Assembly: GCA_050010595.1 (NCBI GenBank)
Contig: JBEKKS010000013.1
Span: 1-64,000, forward strand
Length of the DNA stretch: 64,000 nucleotides
Direction: 5' to 3'
From: Palsa-513 sp050010595
GTDB lineage: Bacteria > Actinomycetota > Thermoleophilia > Solirubrobacterales > Solirubrobacteraceae
Shown here: piece by piece, positions 42,202 through 50,108 of the stretch
Numbering within the stretch: position 1 is the first letter of the stretch
Layout: every line of letters begins with the position of its first letter
Made by a program: the position numbers and the translations under genes
Notes under the pieces: model-generated
Database searches by the model: none
Seen by the model: the letters and a program-made list of their open reading frames with translations, nothing else
Told to the model about the DNA's origin: nothing

Positions 42202-43585
42202 AACCGCGGCGCCCAACCGCAGCGCAGCGCCGGGCACACATCGGCGAGCGTCGCAGCGTAGAGCCGTGCGAAGCCGCGAGTTGCACCTCAGCGTCAACAT
42301 CAACGACGGCGGCCGCCACCCAGCGGGCTGGCGAGCGGTGAGCGACCCGCGAGCGTTCCTGACCCTCGAGCACTTTCAGGAGCTCGGGAGGGTCGCCGAA
42401 CGAGGAACGTTCGACGCGATTCTGATACCCGATGGCATTGGCTTGGCTGAGCTGCCTCCGACGCGACCCTGGATGGCAATCGAGCCCACCATCGCAATGA
42501 CCGCAATGGCCGCGGTGACCACGCACGTCGGCTTCATCGGCACCGCCTCAACCACGTTCAATGAGCCGTTCAATGTGGCTCGACGCTTTGCTGCCGTCGA
42601 CCACATCAGCGGGGGGCGCGCTGCTTGGAACATCGTTACCTCGCTTGCGCCATTCGCCGCGGCGAGCTTTGGGCTGGACGCCGAATCGTTCCCGACACCT
42701 GCGGCGCGGTACCGACGCGCCGCGGAGTTTGTCGATGTCGTTCTGAAGCTCTGGTCGAGCTGGGACGACGATGCGCTCGCAGCGGACCAAGCGACGGGTA
42801 CCTTCGCGCTCGCGGACGGCATACACCCCGTCAATCACGCCGGAGAGCACTTCACAGTGCACGGGCCGCTCAGCCTGCCGAGGACTCCACAGGGCCGGCC
42901 CGTCCTAGTGCAAGCCGGTGCCTCGCCGGAGGGCGTGGATCTGTCCGCTCGGTACGCGGACGTCGTCTTCACCGCGGCAACGGACATTGAACAAGCTCGC
43001 AGCGCGTGTGCGGACGTCAAAGCGCGAGCCGCGTCCTACGGTCGGGATCCGGAGTCCATCAAGTACCTGCCGGGTCTCTACGCCATCGTCGGCGGCACCG
43101 AGGAGGAAGCAAATCAAAAGTTCGACGCCCTCAACGACCTCCTTAACTTTGACCATGAGCTGATCCGCGTCGCCGAAATGCTCGGCCTGGACCCAGCCGG
43201 GGTGCGCCTTGACGCCCACCTCCCCGACGGCCCGACGATCGACCAGGACTCCTACACCCTCTCACGTGGCTTTCTCAAAGCTGCCTGGGACCGAGCGCGC
43301 GAGGGCAATCCAACGTTTCGCGAACTGGTCGTGCGCAACGTCACCGGACATCGCCAGATCGTCGGCGCGCCAGAGCAGATCGCCGACAACATCCAGACGT
43401 GGTTTGAGGCGCGGGCAGCGGACGGTTTCGTCCTCAACTTCACGACGGTGCCGGACGGGCTCAGCGAGTTTGTCGACCACGTCGTGCCTATCCTGCGAAA
43501 GCGGGGGCTGTTCCGATCCGAGTATCCGGGCAATACGCTCCGCGACAGCTTCGGCCTCGCCTACCCCGCGGATCATCGGTCATGA
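42185..43585 (+). CDS. NtaA/DszA-family flavin-dependent monooxygenase (LLM class)
   Basis: 466 residues from GTG 42185, inside the end of the SDR gene. The bacterial-luciferase-like TIM barrel begins HLSVNINDGGRHPAGW. Family landmarks are FDAILIPDG, THVGFIGTASTTFNEPFNVAR, DHISGGRAAWNIVTS and GRPVLVQAGASPEG, the order of NtaA, SnaA, DszA and DmoA. These use FMNH2 and O2 to open or oxidise sulfur- or nitrogen-containing substrates. No reductase gene is on the island, so reduced flavin must come from elsewhere. The stop overlaps the next start as ATGA. Confidence 0.9.
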   Translation: MSSTTETAAPNRSAAPGTHRRASQRRAVRSRELHLSVNINDGGRHPAGWRAVSDPRAFLTLEHFQELGRVAERGTFDAILIPDGIGLAELPPTRPWMAIEPTIAMTAMAAVTTHVGFIGTASTTFNEPFNVARRFAAVDHISGGRAAWNIVTSLAPFAAASFGLDAESFPTPAARYRRAAEFVDVVLKLWSSWDDDALAADQATGTFALADGIHPVNHAGEHFTVHGPLSLPRTPQGRPVLVQAGASPEGVDLSARYADVVFTAATDIEQARSACADVKARAASYGRDPESIKYLPGLYAIVGGTEEEANQKFDALNDLLNFDHELIRVAEMLGLDPAGVRLDAHLPDGPTIDQDSYTLSRGFLKAAWDRAREGNPTFRELVVRNVTGHRQIVGAPEQIADNIQTWFEARAADGFVLNFTTVPDGLSEFVDHVVPILRKRGLFRSEYPGNTLRDSFGLAYPADHRS

Positions 43586-44811
43586 CCGAACTGCTACCGC
43601 GCCGGCGGAACGGCGACTCCGCGGTCCCCGGCATCGACAAGCTCGACCTCGAGCTACTGCTCGCGGAACTTGCCGTTCATGCGTCAGAGAACGAGCAACG
43701 CCGCCACGCCCCGCATGACTCGATCGAGCTGATTCGCCAGTCGAGACTTGGCGCGTTGCGGGTACCGCGCGAGCTTGGCGGTAGCGCGGGCACGATGGAA
43801 CAACTCCTGTCGCTTGCCATCGCCCTCGGTCAGGCAGACCCGAACGTCGCGCACATTCTCCGAAACCACTACGTGCTCGTCGAGTTCCTCATCCAGGAAC
43901 CCGCCTCCACACGCCGGGATCGGATACTCGCCGACGTAGTCAACGGCAAGATCCTCAGCGGTCTAGCCACCGAGCCGACGTCAAAGGTCGCCGGCGCCCC
44001 GGAGTTCTCCACGACCCTGCACCGAGTCGAAGGTGGCTATGAGCTGCACGGAGAGAAGCACTACAGCACCGGTGCGCTCTACGCGGACATCCTAGTCATC
44101 GCAGCGGTGACCGACGACGGGCGCATCGCCAGTGCCACCGTGCCGGCCGACAGGACAGGAATCATCCACGAAGACGACTGGGATGGATTCGGTCAGCGTC
44201 TTACCGGCTCGGGCACGACTCGGCTGCACGGCGTGCGCGTGCACGAGGCGGAGGTCGTACTCGGGCCGAACCATTTCGAGCAGACCGCCACCAACTACCG
44301 TGGCGGCCTCTCGCAGCTCTGGTTGACGGCGGTCGTCGCAGGTATCAGTCGTGCGGTCGTCAGCGACGCAGCGCAGATGGTGAGGGCGCGGAAAAGGACC
44401 TACTACCACGCATCCGCGAGTCAGCCGACGAGCGATCCACTCCTGCAACTGGTGATCGGGCAGTTGTCCGCCAACGCCTACGCGGCGGAGACTCTCGTGC
44501 TCGATGCGGCCAGAAGACTCGGGCAGGCGACCGCTCTTGGCGTCGAGGACCCCGAGCACCTAGCGATCGCGATCGATGCCTCGCTCGCGATCTCACGCGC
44601 GAAGGTCATCGCCGATGAGCTCGCGCAACAGTCAGCGACCAAGCTGTTCGACGTCGGCGGTGCGTCAGCTACAAGCCAGCGCACAAATCTCGACCGTCAT
44701 TGGCGAAACGTCAGAACGCTCGCCTCGCACAACCCGACCATCTACAAGGCGCGCGTTATCGGCGACTACGAGATCAACGGCACGGCGCCGCCCGAGATGG
44801 GCTACTTCTGA
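43582..44811 (+). CDS. SfnC/DszC-like acyl-CoA-dehydrogenase-fold flavoprotein 2
   Basis: 409 residues, ATG overlapping the monooxygenase stop. It shares the landmarks of the first copy: GALRVPRELGGSAGTMEQLL, VEGGYELHGEKHYSTGALYA, WDGFGQRLTGSGTTRLHGV and the tail DRHWRNVRTLASHNPTIYK, where the usual THTLHDP is changed to TLASHNP. It differs widely from copies 1 and 3 elsewhere, so it is an old paralogue rather than a recent duplicate. Probably an FMN-dependent oxygenase. Confidence 0.86.
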   Translation: MTELLPRRRNGDSAVPGIDKLDLELLLAELAVHASENEQRRHAPHDSIELIRQSRLGALRVPRELGGSAGTMEQLLSLAIALGQADPNVAHILRNHYVLVEFLIQEPASTRRDRILADVVNGKILSGLATEPTSKVAGAPEFSTTLHRVEGGYELHGEKHYSTGALYADILVIAAVTDDGRIASATVPADRTGIIHEDDWDGFGQRLTGSGTTRLHGVRVHEAEVVLGPNHFEQTATNYRGGLSQLWLTAVVAGISRAVVSDAAQMVRARKRTYYHASASQPTSDPLLQLVIGQLSANAYAAETLVLDAARRLGQATALGVEDPEHLAIAIDASLAISRAKVIADELAQQSATKLFDVGGASATSQRTNLDRHWRNVRTLASHNPTIYKARVIGDYEINGTAPPEMGYF

Positions 44812-44896
44812 GATCGCTCAGCGCCCCGTCGGGCGCGACGAATCTAAGGCCCGCCAGCCACCAAGCAGTCGTCAACCCAACCACACGAGGAGCGCA

Positions 44897-46087
44897 ATGA
44901 CCGCCACCATCGATGTAGAGGCCAAACCTGGGGGTTTCAGGTCAGATCAGCAAGTGATCCAGCAAGCGGAGGCCGTGGCTGCCGAGCTGCGCGCCACCGC
45001 GCTCGAGCGGGACCGTGACCCGTCCTTGGCGGCCGACGCCTCGCGGGCGATCGCACAGAGCGGGCTACTCGCGCTGGCTGTCCCCGCCAAATATGGCGGT
45101 CCCGGCTTAAGCCGGGCCACCGTCGTAGAGGTCTTTCGCATCATTGCTGCCGCCGACGCTGCCGTCGCGGCCTCGCTTGTCTCCCACTTCGTCCTCGTCG
45201 ACGCCGTCGTCCGGCTTGGGCATGAAGACCTGCGCGGTCGCGTGCTCCCTGAGGTTCTCGATGGCGTGCGTCTCGGTGGCACCTGTGGCCACAAGCCCCC
45301 ACTGGGCAGCGTCGTGCTCGCAGCAGACCATGCGCTTGTCAGCGCTGACGGGTATCACGGAAATGGAGCGCTCGCCGCCGACTGGATCGGCGCGGTAGTT
45401 GAGGACGATTCCGGACGCGTGACGATCGGCATCGTCCCCAACGACGCGCCAGGGCTGTCGATCACCACGGAGCCGTGGTCCTTCGGACAGCGAGCCGGAA
45501 CTGTTGCCCCCGTCACCCTGAACCGTGTGAAGATCCCGCTGAGTCACGTCATCCCCGAATGGCGATCGCTCGACGGCCCCACGGTGCGAGGATCGTTCGA
45601 CCAGCTCCTCCACACAGCAATCGACATCGGCACCGCCCGAGGCGCCCTCAATGGCGCGCGCGACTTCATCCAACGCACCATCGCCGCAACGCACGGTGGA
45701 GGCGAGGCCTCCGGTGCCGACGAGGTGAGCATCGCCGAGCAGGTCGGTGACCTCGCCAGTGACATCTTCGTCGCTGAGGCTGCGCTGCGCGATACCGCCA
45801 GGCGGTTGGACGCCGCGCTCGCCGAAGGGCTCACCGACCGCACCACTGCTGAGCTTTCGATCGATGTCGCGGCGCTCAAGTCACACGCGTCGAAGACCGT
45901 GATCCGCACGACAAACGAAATCCTCGAGCTCGCAGGCATCGAGGGAACGATCACGGAACATCGACTGGATCGCTTCTGGCGCAACGCGCGGACGCACACC
46001 TTGCACGACCCGGTCCGCTGGAAGTATCGACACATCGGTCGATTCGTCCTGAACGAGACGCCTCCGCCGAAGAGCTCCCTGATCTGA
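44897..46087 (+). CDS. SfnC/DszC-like acyl-CoA-dehydrogenase-fold flavoprotein 3
   Basis: 396 residues from ATG 44897 with GAGGAG 6 bp before it. The landmarks are LAVPAKYGGPGLSRATVVEV, WSFGQRAGTVAPVTLNRVKI and DRFWRNARTHTLHDPVRWK. The mid-region GTCGHKPPLGSVVLAADHAL differs from the other two copies, which suggests another substrate. About 85 bp separate it from the preceding gene, so it may have its own ribosome site within one long transcript. Confidence 0.87.
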   Translation: MTATIDVEAKPGGFRSDQQVIQQAEAVAAELRATALERDRDPSLAADASRAIAQSGLLALAVPAKYGGPGLSRATVVEVFRIIAAADAAVAASLVSHFVLVDAVVRLGHEDLRGRVLPEVLDGVRLGGTCGHKPPLGSVVLAADHALVSADGYHGNGALAADWIGAVVEDDSGRVTIGIVPNDAPGLSITTEPWSFGQRAGTVAPVTLNRVKIPLSHVIPEWRSLDGPTVRGSFDQLLHTAIDIGTARGALNGARDFIQRTIAATHGGGEASGADEVSIAEQVGDLASDIFVAEAALRDTARRLDAALAEGLTDRTTAELSIDVAALKSHASKTVIRTTNEILELAGIEGTITEHRLDRFWRNARTHTLHDPVRWKYRHIGRFVLNETPPPKSSLI

Positions 46088-46161
46088 CCCGACAGCAGTA
46101 GCCAGCGACGCACGCAAGCAGAACAGCCACCGAACTACCACATCAAGCGAGGGCAGAGACT

Positions 46162-47808
46162 ATGAGCCACCCAGCAGGTCCCACGACGACAGACACTGCC
46201 GACGGAGTCATCGTCGTCGAGCGGCGTGGTCGCCCGACGATCGCACCCGAAGCACTGGTTGGCCTGCTCGCCGACGGCGGTGAGCTCGCCGTGCTCGATG
46301 TGCGCGACGAGCGCGACTTCGCTGACGGTCACCTATTGCACGCGGCGTCGGTGCCGTTGAGCACGCTCGAGCGGGACCTCGAGCGCCTGCTGCCCCGGCA
46401 CAGCGTCAGGGTGATCGTGACCGACGGCGGCTCCGGCAACCGCGGCGAACGTGCCATCGATGTCCTGCGCGCGCGAGGCTACGATCAGGCGATCCTCCTC
46501 GCGGGCAACGCTCGTACATGGGAGGCCGCCGGGCTGGGCGTGTTCACCGGGGTGCATGTCCGCAGCAAAGCCGTCGGTGAAACCACCTGGGGGATCCCAT
46601 CGATCCCGGCCATCGACGCACTTGAGCTCGACCGCCGGCGACAGTCAGGCGAAGATCTCGTCGTCGTCGATACGCGTACCGTTCTCGAGATCGAGGATCA
46701 GCGGATCCCAGGCTCCATTGCGTGCCCCGGCCCCGAACTGGTTCACCGGGTCCGCGACCTCACGCCCTCGCCTGAGACATTGGTCGTCGTAACCTGCGCC
46801 GGCCGCACTCGCGGACTGGTCGGCGCGCACTCCCTAATCGACGCCGGCCTCCCCAATCCGGTCGCCTGGCTCGAGGATGGCACCAATGGCTGGCGCTTCG
46901 CCGGCCTCGCGCTGGAGGACGGACCGATCGAGCTCCCCGGTCCACCCAGCCCAGATGCTCGAGAATGGGCCGCTGCCGCGGCCGAGCGAGTTGCCGCCAC
47001 CGCCGGAGTAGAGACCGCCGACGCGTCCACGGTGGCTCGCCTCCGCGCCGAGCGCCAGCGGCGCACGTTGTATCTGTTCGACGTGCGCACTCGCGAGGAA
47101 TACGAGGGCGGTCACGTCGCGGACAGTCACTGGGTTGCCGGTGGGCAACTTGCGCAGGAACTTGACGCCCACGTGGCGGTGCGCGGCGCCCGCATCGTTC
47201 TTATCGACGACCCCGACGCCACGCGGTCGCGCTTCACCGCGCTGTGGCTCCGACGTCAGGGTGCGGGCGAGGTGTATGTAGCACCGGACCTGCTCGCGAC
47301 CGAGCCGCTCATCTCCGGCGATGAACCAATGGAGCCGATCCCTGCCCCGGAAGGCGTCCTGACGACTGACCTGCAGGCACTGCGCGACGGCCTCGACGCC
47401 GGCGAGACGGTGGTGGTCGACGTGGCAGACAGTCGCACCTACACCGCCGGGCACATACCTGAAGCGTGGTTCGCGATTCGCGCACGGCTGACCGAGGAGC
47501 GCCCGGTGCTGCCCGAGGCCGTCCGCTACGTCATCACCTCGCCGACCGGTGAGCTAGCAGGCCTCGCCGTCAGCGAGCTGCAAGAGTTGACCTCGGCACC
47601 GGTGCTCGCCCTCAAGGGCGGCACCGCTGCGTGGACCGCTGCCGGTCTGCCCATCGAGACGGGCATCGATCATCGGCTGACAGAACCGGATGACCTGTGG
47701 GGACCGGACGTCAACGACGAAGAGCAGTTTCGGGCGTTTTTCGCCGAGTACCGGGTGTGGTGCGAGCAGGTGGCAGGGCAAATCGAGCGCACCGGTGGCT
47801 GGGAGTGA
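46162..47808 (+). CDS. Four-domain rhodanese with a single active-site cysteine
   Basis: 548 residues. Four rhodanese-like domains are visible: about residues 25-130 (LAVLDVRDERDFADGHL), 150-255 (LVVVDTRTVLEIEDQRIPGS), 285-385 (LYLFDVRTREEYEGGHV) and 395-505 (VVVDVADSRTYTAGHIPEAW). Only domain 2 keeps the catalytic Cys, Cys212 in VVTCAGRTRG; the matching loops of domains 1, 3 and 4 read TDGGSGNRG, IDDPDATRS and TSPTGELAG. It probably carries sulfane sulfur released by the upstream oxygenases, or moves it to an acceptor. It is the last gene of the operon. Confidence 0.9.
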   Translation: MSHPAGPTTTDTADGVIVVERRGRPTIAPEALVGLLADGGELAVLDVRDERDFADGHLLHAASVPLSTLERDLERLLPRHSVRVIVTDGGSGNRGERAIDVLRARGYDQAILLAGNARTWEAAGLGVFTGVHVRSKAVGETTWGIPSIPAIDALELDRRRQSGEDLVVVDTRTVLEIEDQRIPGSIACPGPELVHRVRDLTPSPETLVVVTCAGRTRGLVGAHSLIDAGLPNPVAWLEDGTNGWRFAGLALEDGPIELPGPPSPDAREWAAAAAERVAATAGVETADASTVARLRAERQRRTLYLFDVRTREEYEGGHVADSHWVAGGQLAQELDAHVAVRGARIVLIDDPDATRSRFTALWLRRQGAGEVYVAPDLLATEPLISGDEPMEPIPAPEGVLTTDLQALRDGLDAGETVVVDVADSRTYTAGHIPEAWFAIRARLTEERPVLPEAVRYVITSPTGELAGLAVSELQELTSAPVLALKGGTAAWTAAGLPIETGIDHRLTEPDDLWGPDVNDEEQFRAFFAEYRVWCEQVAGQIERTGGWE

Positions 47809-48127
47809 CACGGTCTGCGTGGGCGGCCTGCGGCCGGTCCTGACGGACTGTCCTTTCACTGGCGCTCCCCACTCCGCTCACGTCGTCGACTAGCTCGGCA
47901 CAGAGGGCCTGGCCGACTCTTGTCTTCCCGTCGCCGATCCGGGGAAGCGACCTCGATGATCGCTACTCACATCTGCGGACCGGCCGCAGCCCGTGCGTTT
48001 GATGTTGCCAGGACCGCTCCGCCTGTCCCGAAATATGTCCCGAGCTCCGCAAATATGAGGTGATTTGAGGACACTTGAGAGCCCGTGAAACCACGTGATA
48101 GACCGCAAAAGCCCTGCAAATGAGGCT
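47809..48127. other. Non-coding right end of the island with att-arm-like repeats
   Basis: This stretch holds no gene. Its last 110 bp are markedly richer in A/T and contain TGTCCCGA twice (48024-48031 and 48036-48043, 12-bp period) and GCAAATATGAGG / GCAAATGAGG (48049-48060 and 48116-48125). Short direct repeats next to the crossover are what integrase arm sites look like. The integrase gene normally found beside them is missing. Confidence 0.45.
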
Positions 48128-48174
48128 CTCGTAATGAAGGGGTCCCCGGTTCGAATCCGGGCGTCGGCTTGGGG
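48128..48174 (+). repeat. Direct repeat copy 2 (attR, displaced 3' half of tRNA-Thr)
   Basis: 47 bp identical to 34337-34383. It contains the anticodon loop's second half, variable loop, T-arm and 3' acceptor strand of tRNA-Thr but has no 5' half, so it cannot make a tRNA. It marks the right junction of the large island and the left edge of the smaller segment. Confidence 0.93.
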
Positions 48175-48291
48175 ACGTGTTCGATCGACGTTGCGCTGGC
48201 AGCGGCAATATCGACAGGTCGAGTTGCTCAGCCGATGGGGCGCGCGCGAGCGGACGGGTGGCGAGAGTGCGCGTGTGGCGAAGTCCTTGCT

Positions 48292-48642
48292 TCAGCTGGA
48301 GGAGACGATGTGGACGTCGACGCGCATCGACGCGTCAAGGCCGTCATCATCGGCGAGGAGGTCCAGGACGCGCCGGTGCGGCTCGTCTAGAACCTGGTTC
48401 GAGTAGTGCCGGTCGAACGATGTGTCGTCGCGGTAGAACTCGAACGCCCACATGACGTCCGGGTTTCCGTTGTCACGGCTGAGCACCCAGTCGACGGGGC
48501 CGTCCGGGTCGCCCGTGAAGTGCAGGGCGGTGCATAGCTGAAACAGCTCCTCGCCCTTGCCGGGCTTCGCCTGGAACCGCAGCACAACACCGGGTTGGTT
48601 CCTTTGCAGGACGGAGCATCTCCCTAATCGTTGGAACGTCAT
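48292..48642 (-). CDS. Antibiotic-biosynthesis-monooxygenase (ABM) domain protein
   Basis: 116 residues from ATG 48642; the frame stays open to 49137 without further support. The ABM landmarks are VVLRFQAKPGKGEELFQL, WVLSRDNGNPDVMWAFEFYRD and DRHYSNQVLDEPHRRVLDLL, as in quinol monooxygenases such as YgiN. These small dimeric barrels oxidise quinols or polyketide-like aromatics without metal or flavin. The gene is alone on its strand, about 70 bp from the DUF2442 gene, in the small segment between repeat copies 2 and 3. Confidence 0.75.
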   Translation of the reverse strand: MTFQRLGRCSVLQRNQPGVVLRFQAKPGKGEELFQLCTALHFTGDPDGPVDWVLSRDNGNPDVMWAFEFYRDDTSFDRHYSNQVLDEPHRRVLDLLADDDGLDASMRVDVHIVSSS

Positions 48643-48713
48643 TCCATAGAAGTTTGGACCATGGGCGCTGTGGAGCGTTGTTGCTTGCGTGGGAGCGAGC
48701 GCGAGGTCAGCGG

Positions 48714-48992
48714 TCAGGCTGCGACGTGCTGGTCCGGCCAGACGCCGGTGCGAATTCGCTCGTACAGCGTGTCGGGGGCTAAGTCTGCGCCACCGGGCCA
48801 AATGACTGTGCCGGTCTCGGCGTCTACAGCTGCCAGCGCGAACCCCGCGGTTGTGCGCGCCTGCGCGAACAAGGGCCCGTGGATGCGTTCGAGCACGTCG
48901 ATCTCGCCGCTCAGCCCGTCCGCGAACGTGAGACGAAGGACGCCATGGCGAACAGCGGCTATGGCGGTGATATCCGGGGTTAGGCCGATCAT
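48714..48992 (-). CDS. DUF2442 domain protein
   Basis: 92 residues. PDITAIAAVRHGVLRLTFADG followed by GEIDVLERIHGPLFAQAR and WPGGADLAPDTLYERIR is the DUF2442 pattern (an acidic small fold ending in W-P-x-G-A-D-L-x-P-D-x-L). DUF2442 proteins are usually encoded next to DUF4160 proteins, in pairs suspected to be toxin-antitoxin-like. Here its ATG overlaps the stop of the remnant gene upstream as ATGA, so the pair is translationally coupled. Confidence 0.85.
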   Translation of the reverse strand: MIGLTPDITAIAAVRHGVLRLTFADGLSGEIDVLERIHGPLFAQARTTAGFALAAVDAETGTVIWPGGADLAPDTLYERIRTGVWPDQHVAA

Positions 48993-49162
48993 TGAAGGGG
49001 CTCGATCTCCTGGAGTGCCTCACCGGCGCGGGCCAAACTCCAGTCGTGCTCCAGCTCCCCGGACAATGGCGCGAACGACACCAATGGGGGCTGGTCAAGC
49101 GCGAAGTCGTGCGAGACGGTTGACCCGCCGTTGCCAACTATCGCAGTAGGGAGGATTCGCAT
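48989..49162 (-). pseudogene. Probable DUF4160 C-terminal remnant
   Basis: 57 codons from an ATG at 49162. The tail LEHDWSLARAGEALQEIEPL matches the C-terminal end style of DUF4160 proteins (xxxWxxAxxGxxLxxIEPL), the usual partner of DUF2442. The rest (ILPTAIVGNGGSTVSHDF) is unrelated, and the N-terminal two thirds of the expected domain is gone. It lies antisense to the start of the secreted-protein gene at 49161, so a rearrangement probably cut it. The coupled ATGA junction with DUF2442 is retained. Confidence 0.45.
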
Positions 49163-49880
49163 GCAGCGTTTTCATGGACGGTGCCCGTCGCCGGCGCTCG
49201 TGGTCGCAACCGTGGCATTGGTTGTTGCGGGCAGTGGTACGGCGCTCGCGCGCGGGCCGGTCGCGTTCATTTCCAAGGAGCTCGGTCTCAACAGCAAGCA
49301 GAAGAAGCAGGTGACGTCGATCGCTGATAGCCAGATCGAGAAGCAGGCACCGACGCTAACGGTGCTGAACGCAACTAACGCGATAAACGCTACGAGCGCG
49401 ACCACGGCGGGGAGTGCCGCGCCGAGTGGCAGTGCCGGCGGTGACCTCACCGGCAACTATCCGAACCCGACGCTTGCGACACCGCAGGCGTTTCAGCTCG
49501 TCGGCGCTCCCGGTCAGCCGGCGTTCCAGAACTCGTGGCAGGACCTCGGGGGTAATGTCGCCAGCGTAGGCTTCTACAAGGATCGCGAAGGCATCGTCCA
49601 CCTGCAGGGGCACGTGGACAGCGGATCGAGGTTGGTGCCGATCTTTCAGTTGCCCGCGGGCTACAGACCGCCGAGCGGGATCGTGCTGGAGTTCCCGGTC
49701 GTCTGCAACTGCACAACCACAGACAGCCACGGCGACACCGTCGACGTGGACACGGGCGAGCTGATCATCGATGGCCCGAACGTGGCTGGCGGCTACGACG
49801 GCGGTGTCATCCTCGAGTCCCAGACCGAGAGCACGCCGACGATTTCGCTGGACGGGATCTCGTTTCGGGCCGTGCAATAG
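49161..49880 (+). CDS. Secreted protein with phage-tail-like GDLTGNYPNPTLA motif
   Basis: 239 residues from ATG 49161 with GGGAGG 7 bp upstream. Signal peptide about residues 1-30 (ALVVATVALVVAGSGTALA). A helical stretch (NSKQKKQVTSIADSQIEKQA) and an Ala/Ser/Thr-rich spacer lead to GGDLTGNYPNPTLATPQAF, a motif common in tail-fibre-associated and actinobacterial surface proteins. The C-terminal half is beta-rich and resembles a receptor-binding or head domain (FYKDREGIVHLQGHVDSGS). Function is unknown; a surface spike is plausible. Confidence 0.7.
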   Translation: MQRFHGRCPSPALVVATVALVVAGSGTALARGPVAFISKELGLNSKQKKQVTSIADSQIEKQAPTLTVLNATNAINATSATTAGSAAPSGSAGGDLTGNYPNPTLATPQAFQLVGAPGQPAFQNSWQDLGGNVASVGFYKDREGIVHLQGHVDSGSRLVPIFQLPAGYRPPSGIVLEFPVVCNCTTTDSHGDTVDVDTGELIIDGPNVAGGYDGGVILESQTESTPTISLDGISFRAVQ

Positions 49881-50108
49881 ACCGCCGGTGCTGCGCGTCA
49901 GTCGCGGGGCAGTTTGGCGACCGGCAGCTAGCGGCCACACGCGGGGAGCGAGCACGGATAGGTCCAAAGACTCGCTCCTCGCCCAGGCGGCCTTCCGGAG
50001 ACCGCTCGTCGCGCGAGGCAGTCGAGAGGGCCCACCTCGGCGGTGACTGCTTTTTGGCAAGCGGAGCGGTCGCGCTGCTTTGTTCAGCGTGGCCAGCGCG
50101 GGGGTGGC

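Larger units (their letters stand above)
34337..48174. mobile_element. 13.8-kb genomic island integrated in tRNA-Thr
   Basis: The island is bounded by the 47-bp perfect direct repeats (34337-34383 and 48128-48174). It carries a complete import, regulation and catabolism gene set for what appear to be organosulfur compounds. By eye its base use is less GC-biased than the flanks (more A/T third codon positions). No integrase, relaxase, transposase or phage gene is recognisable, so it may have been mobilised in trans or lost its recombinase. The left 200 bp (34384-34581) hold no gene beyond a 23-codon open frame at 34392-34463. Confidence 0.85.

Noticed and set aside
47963..48208. Minus-strand frame containing RRPDSNRGPLHYE
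   Set aside because: It is the antisense translation of the tRNA-Thr fragment. This peptide is a well-known false hit in databases for frames over tRNA T-arms.
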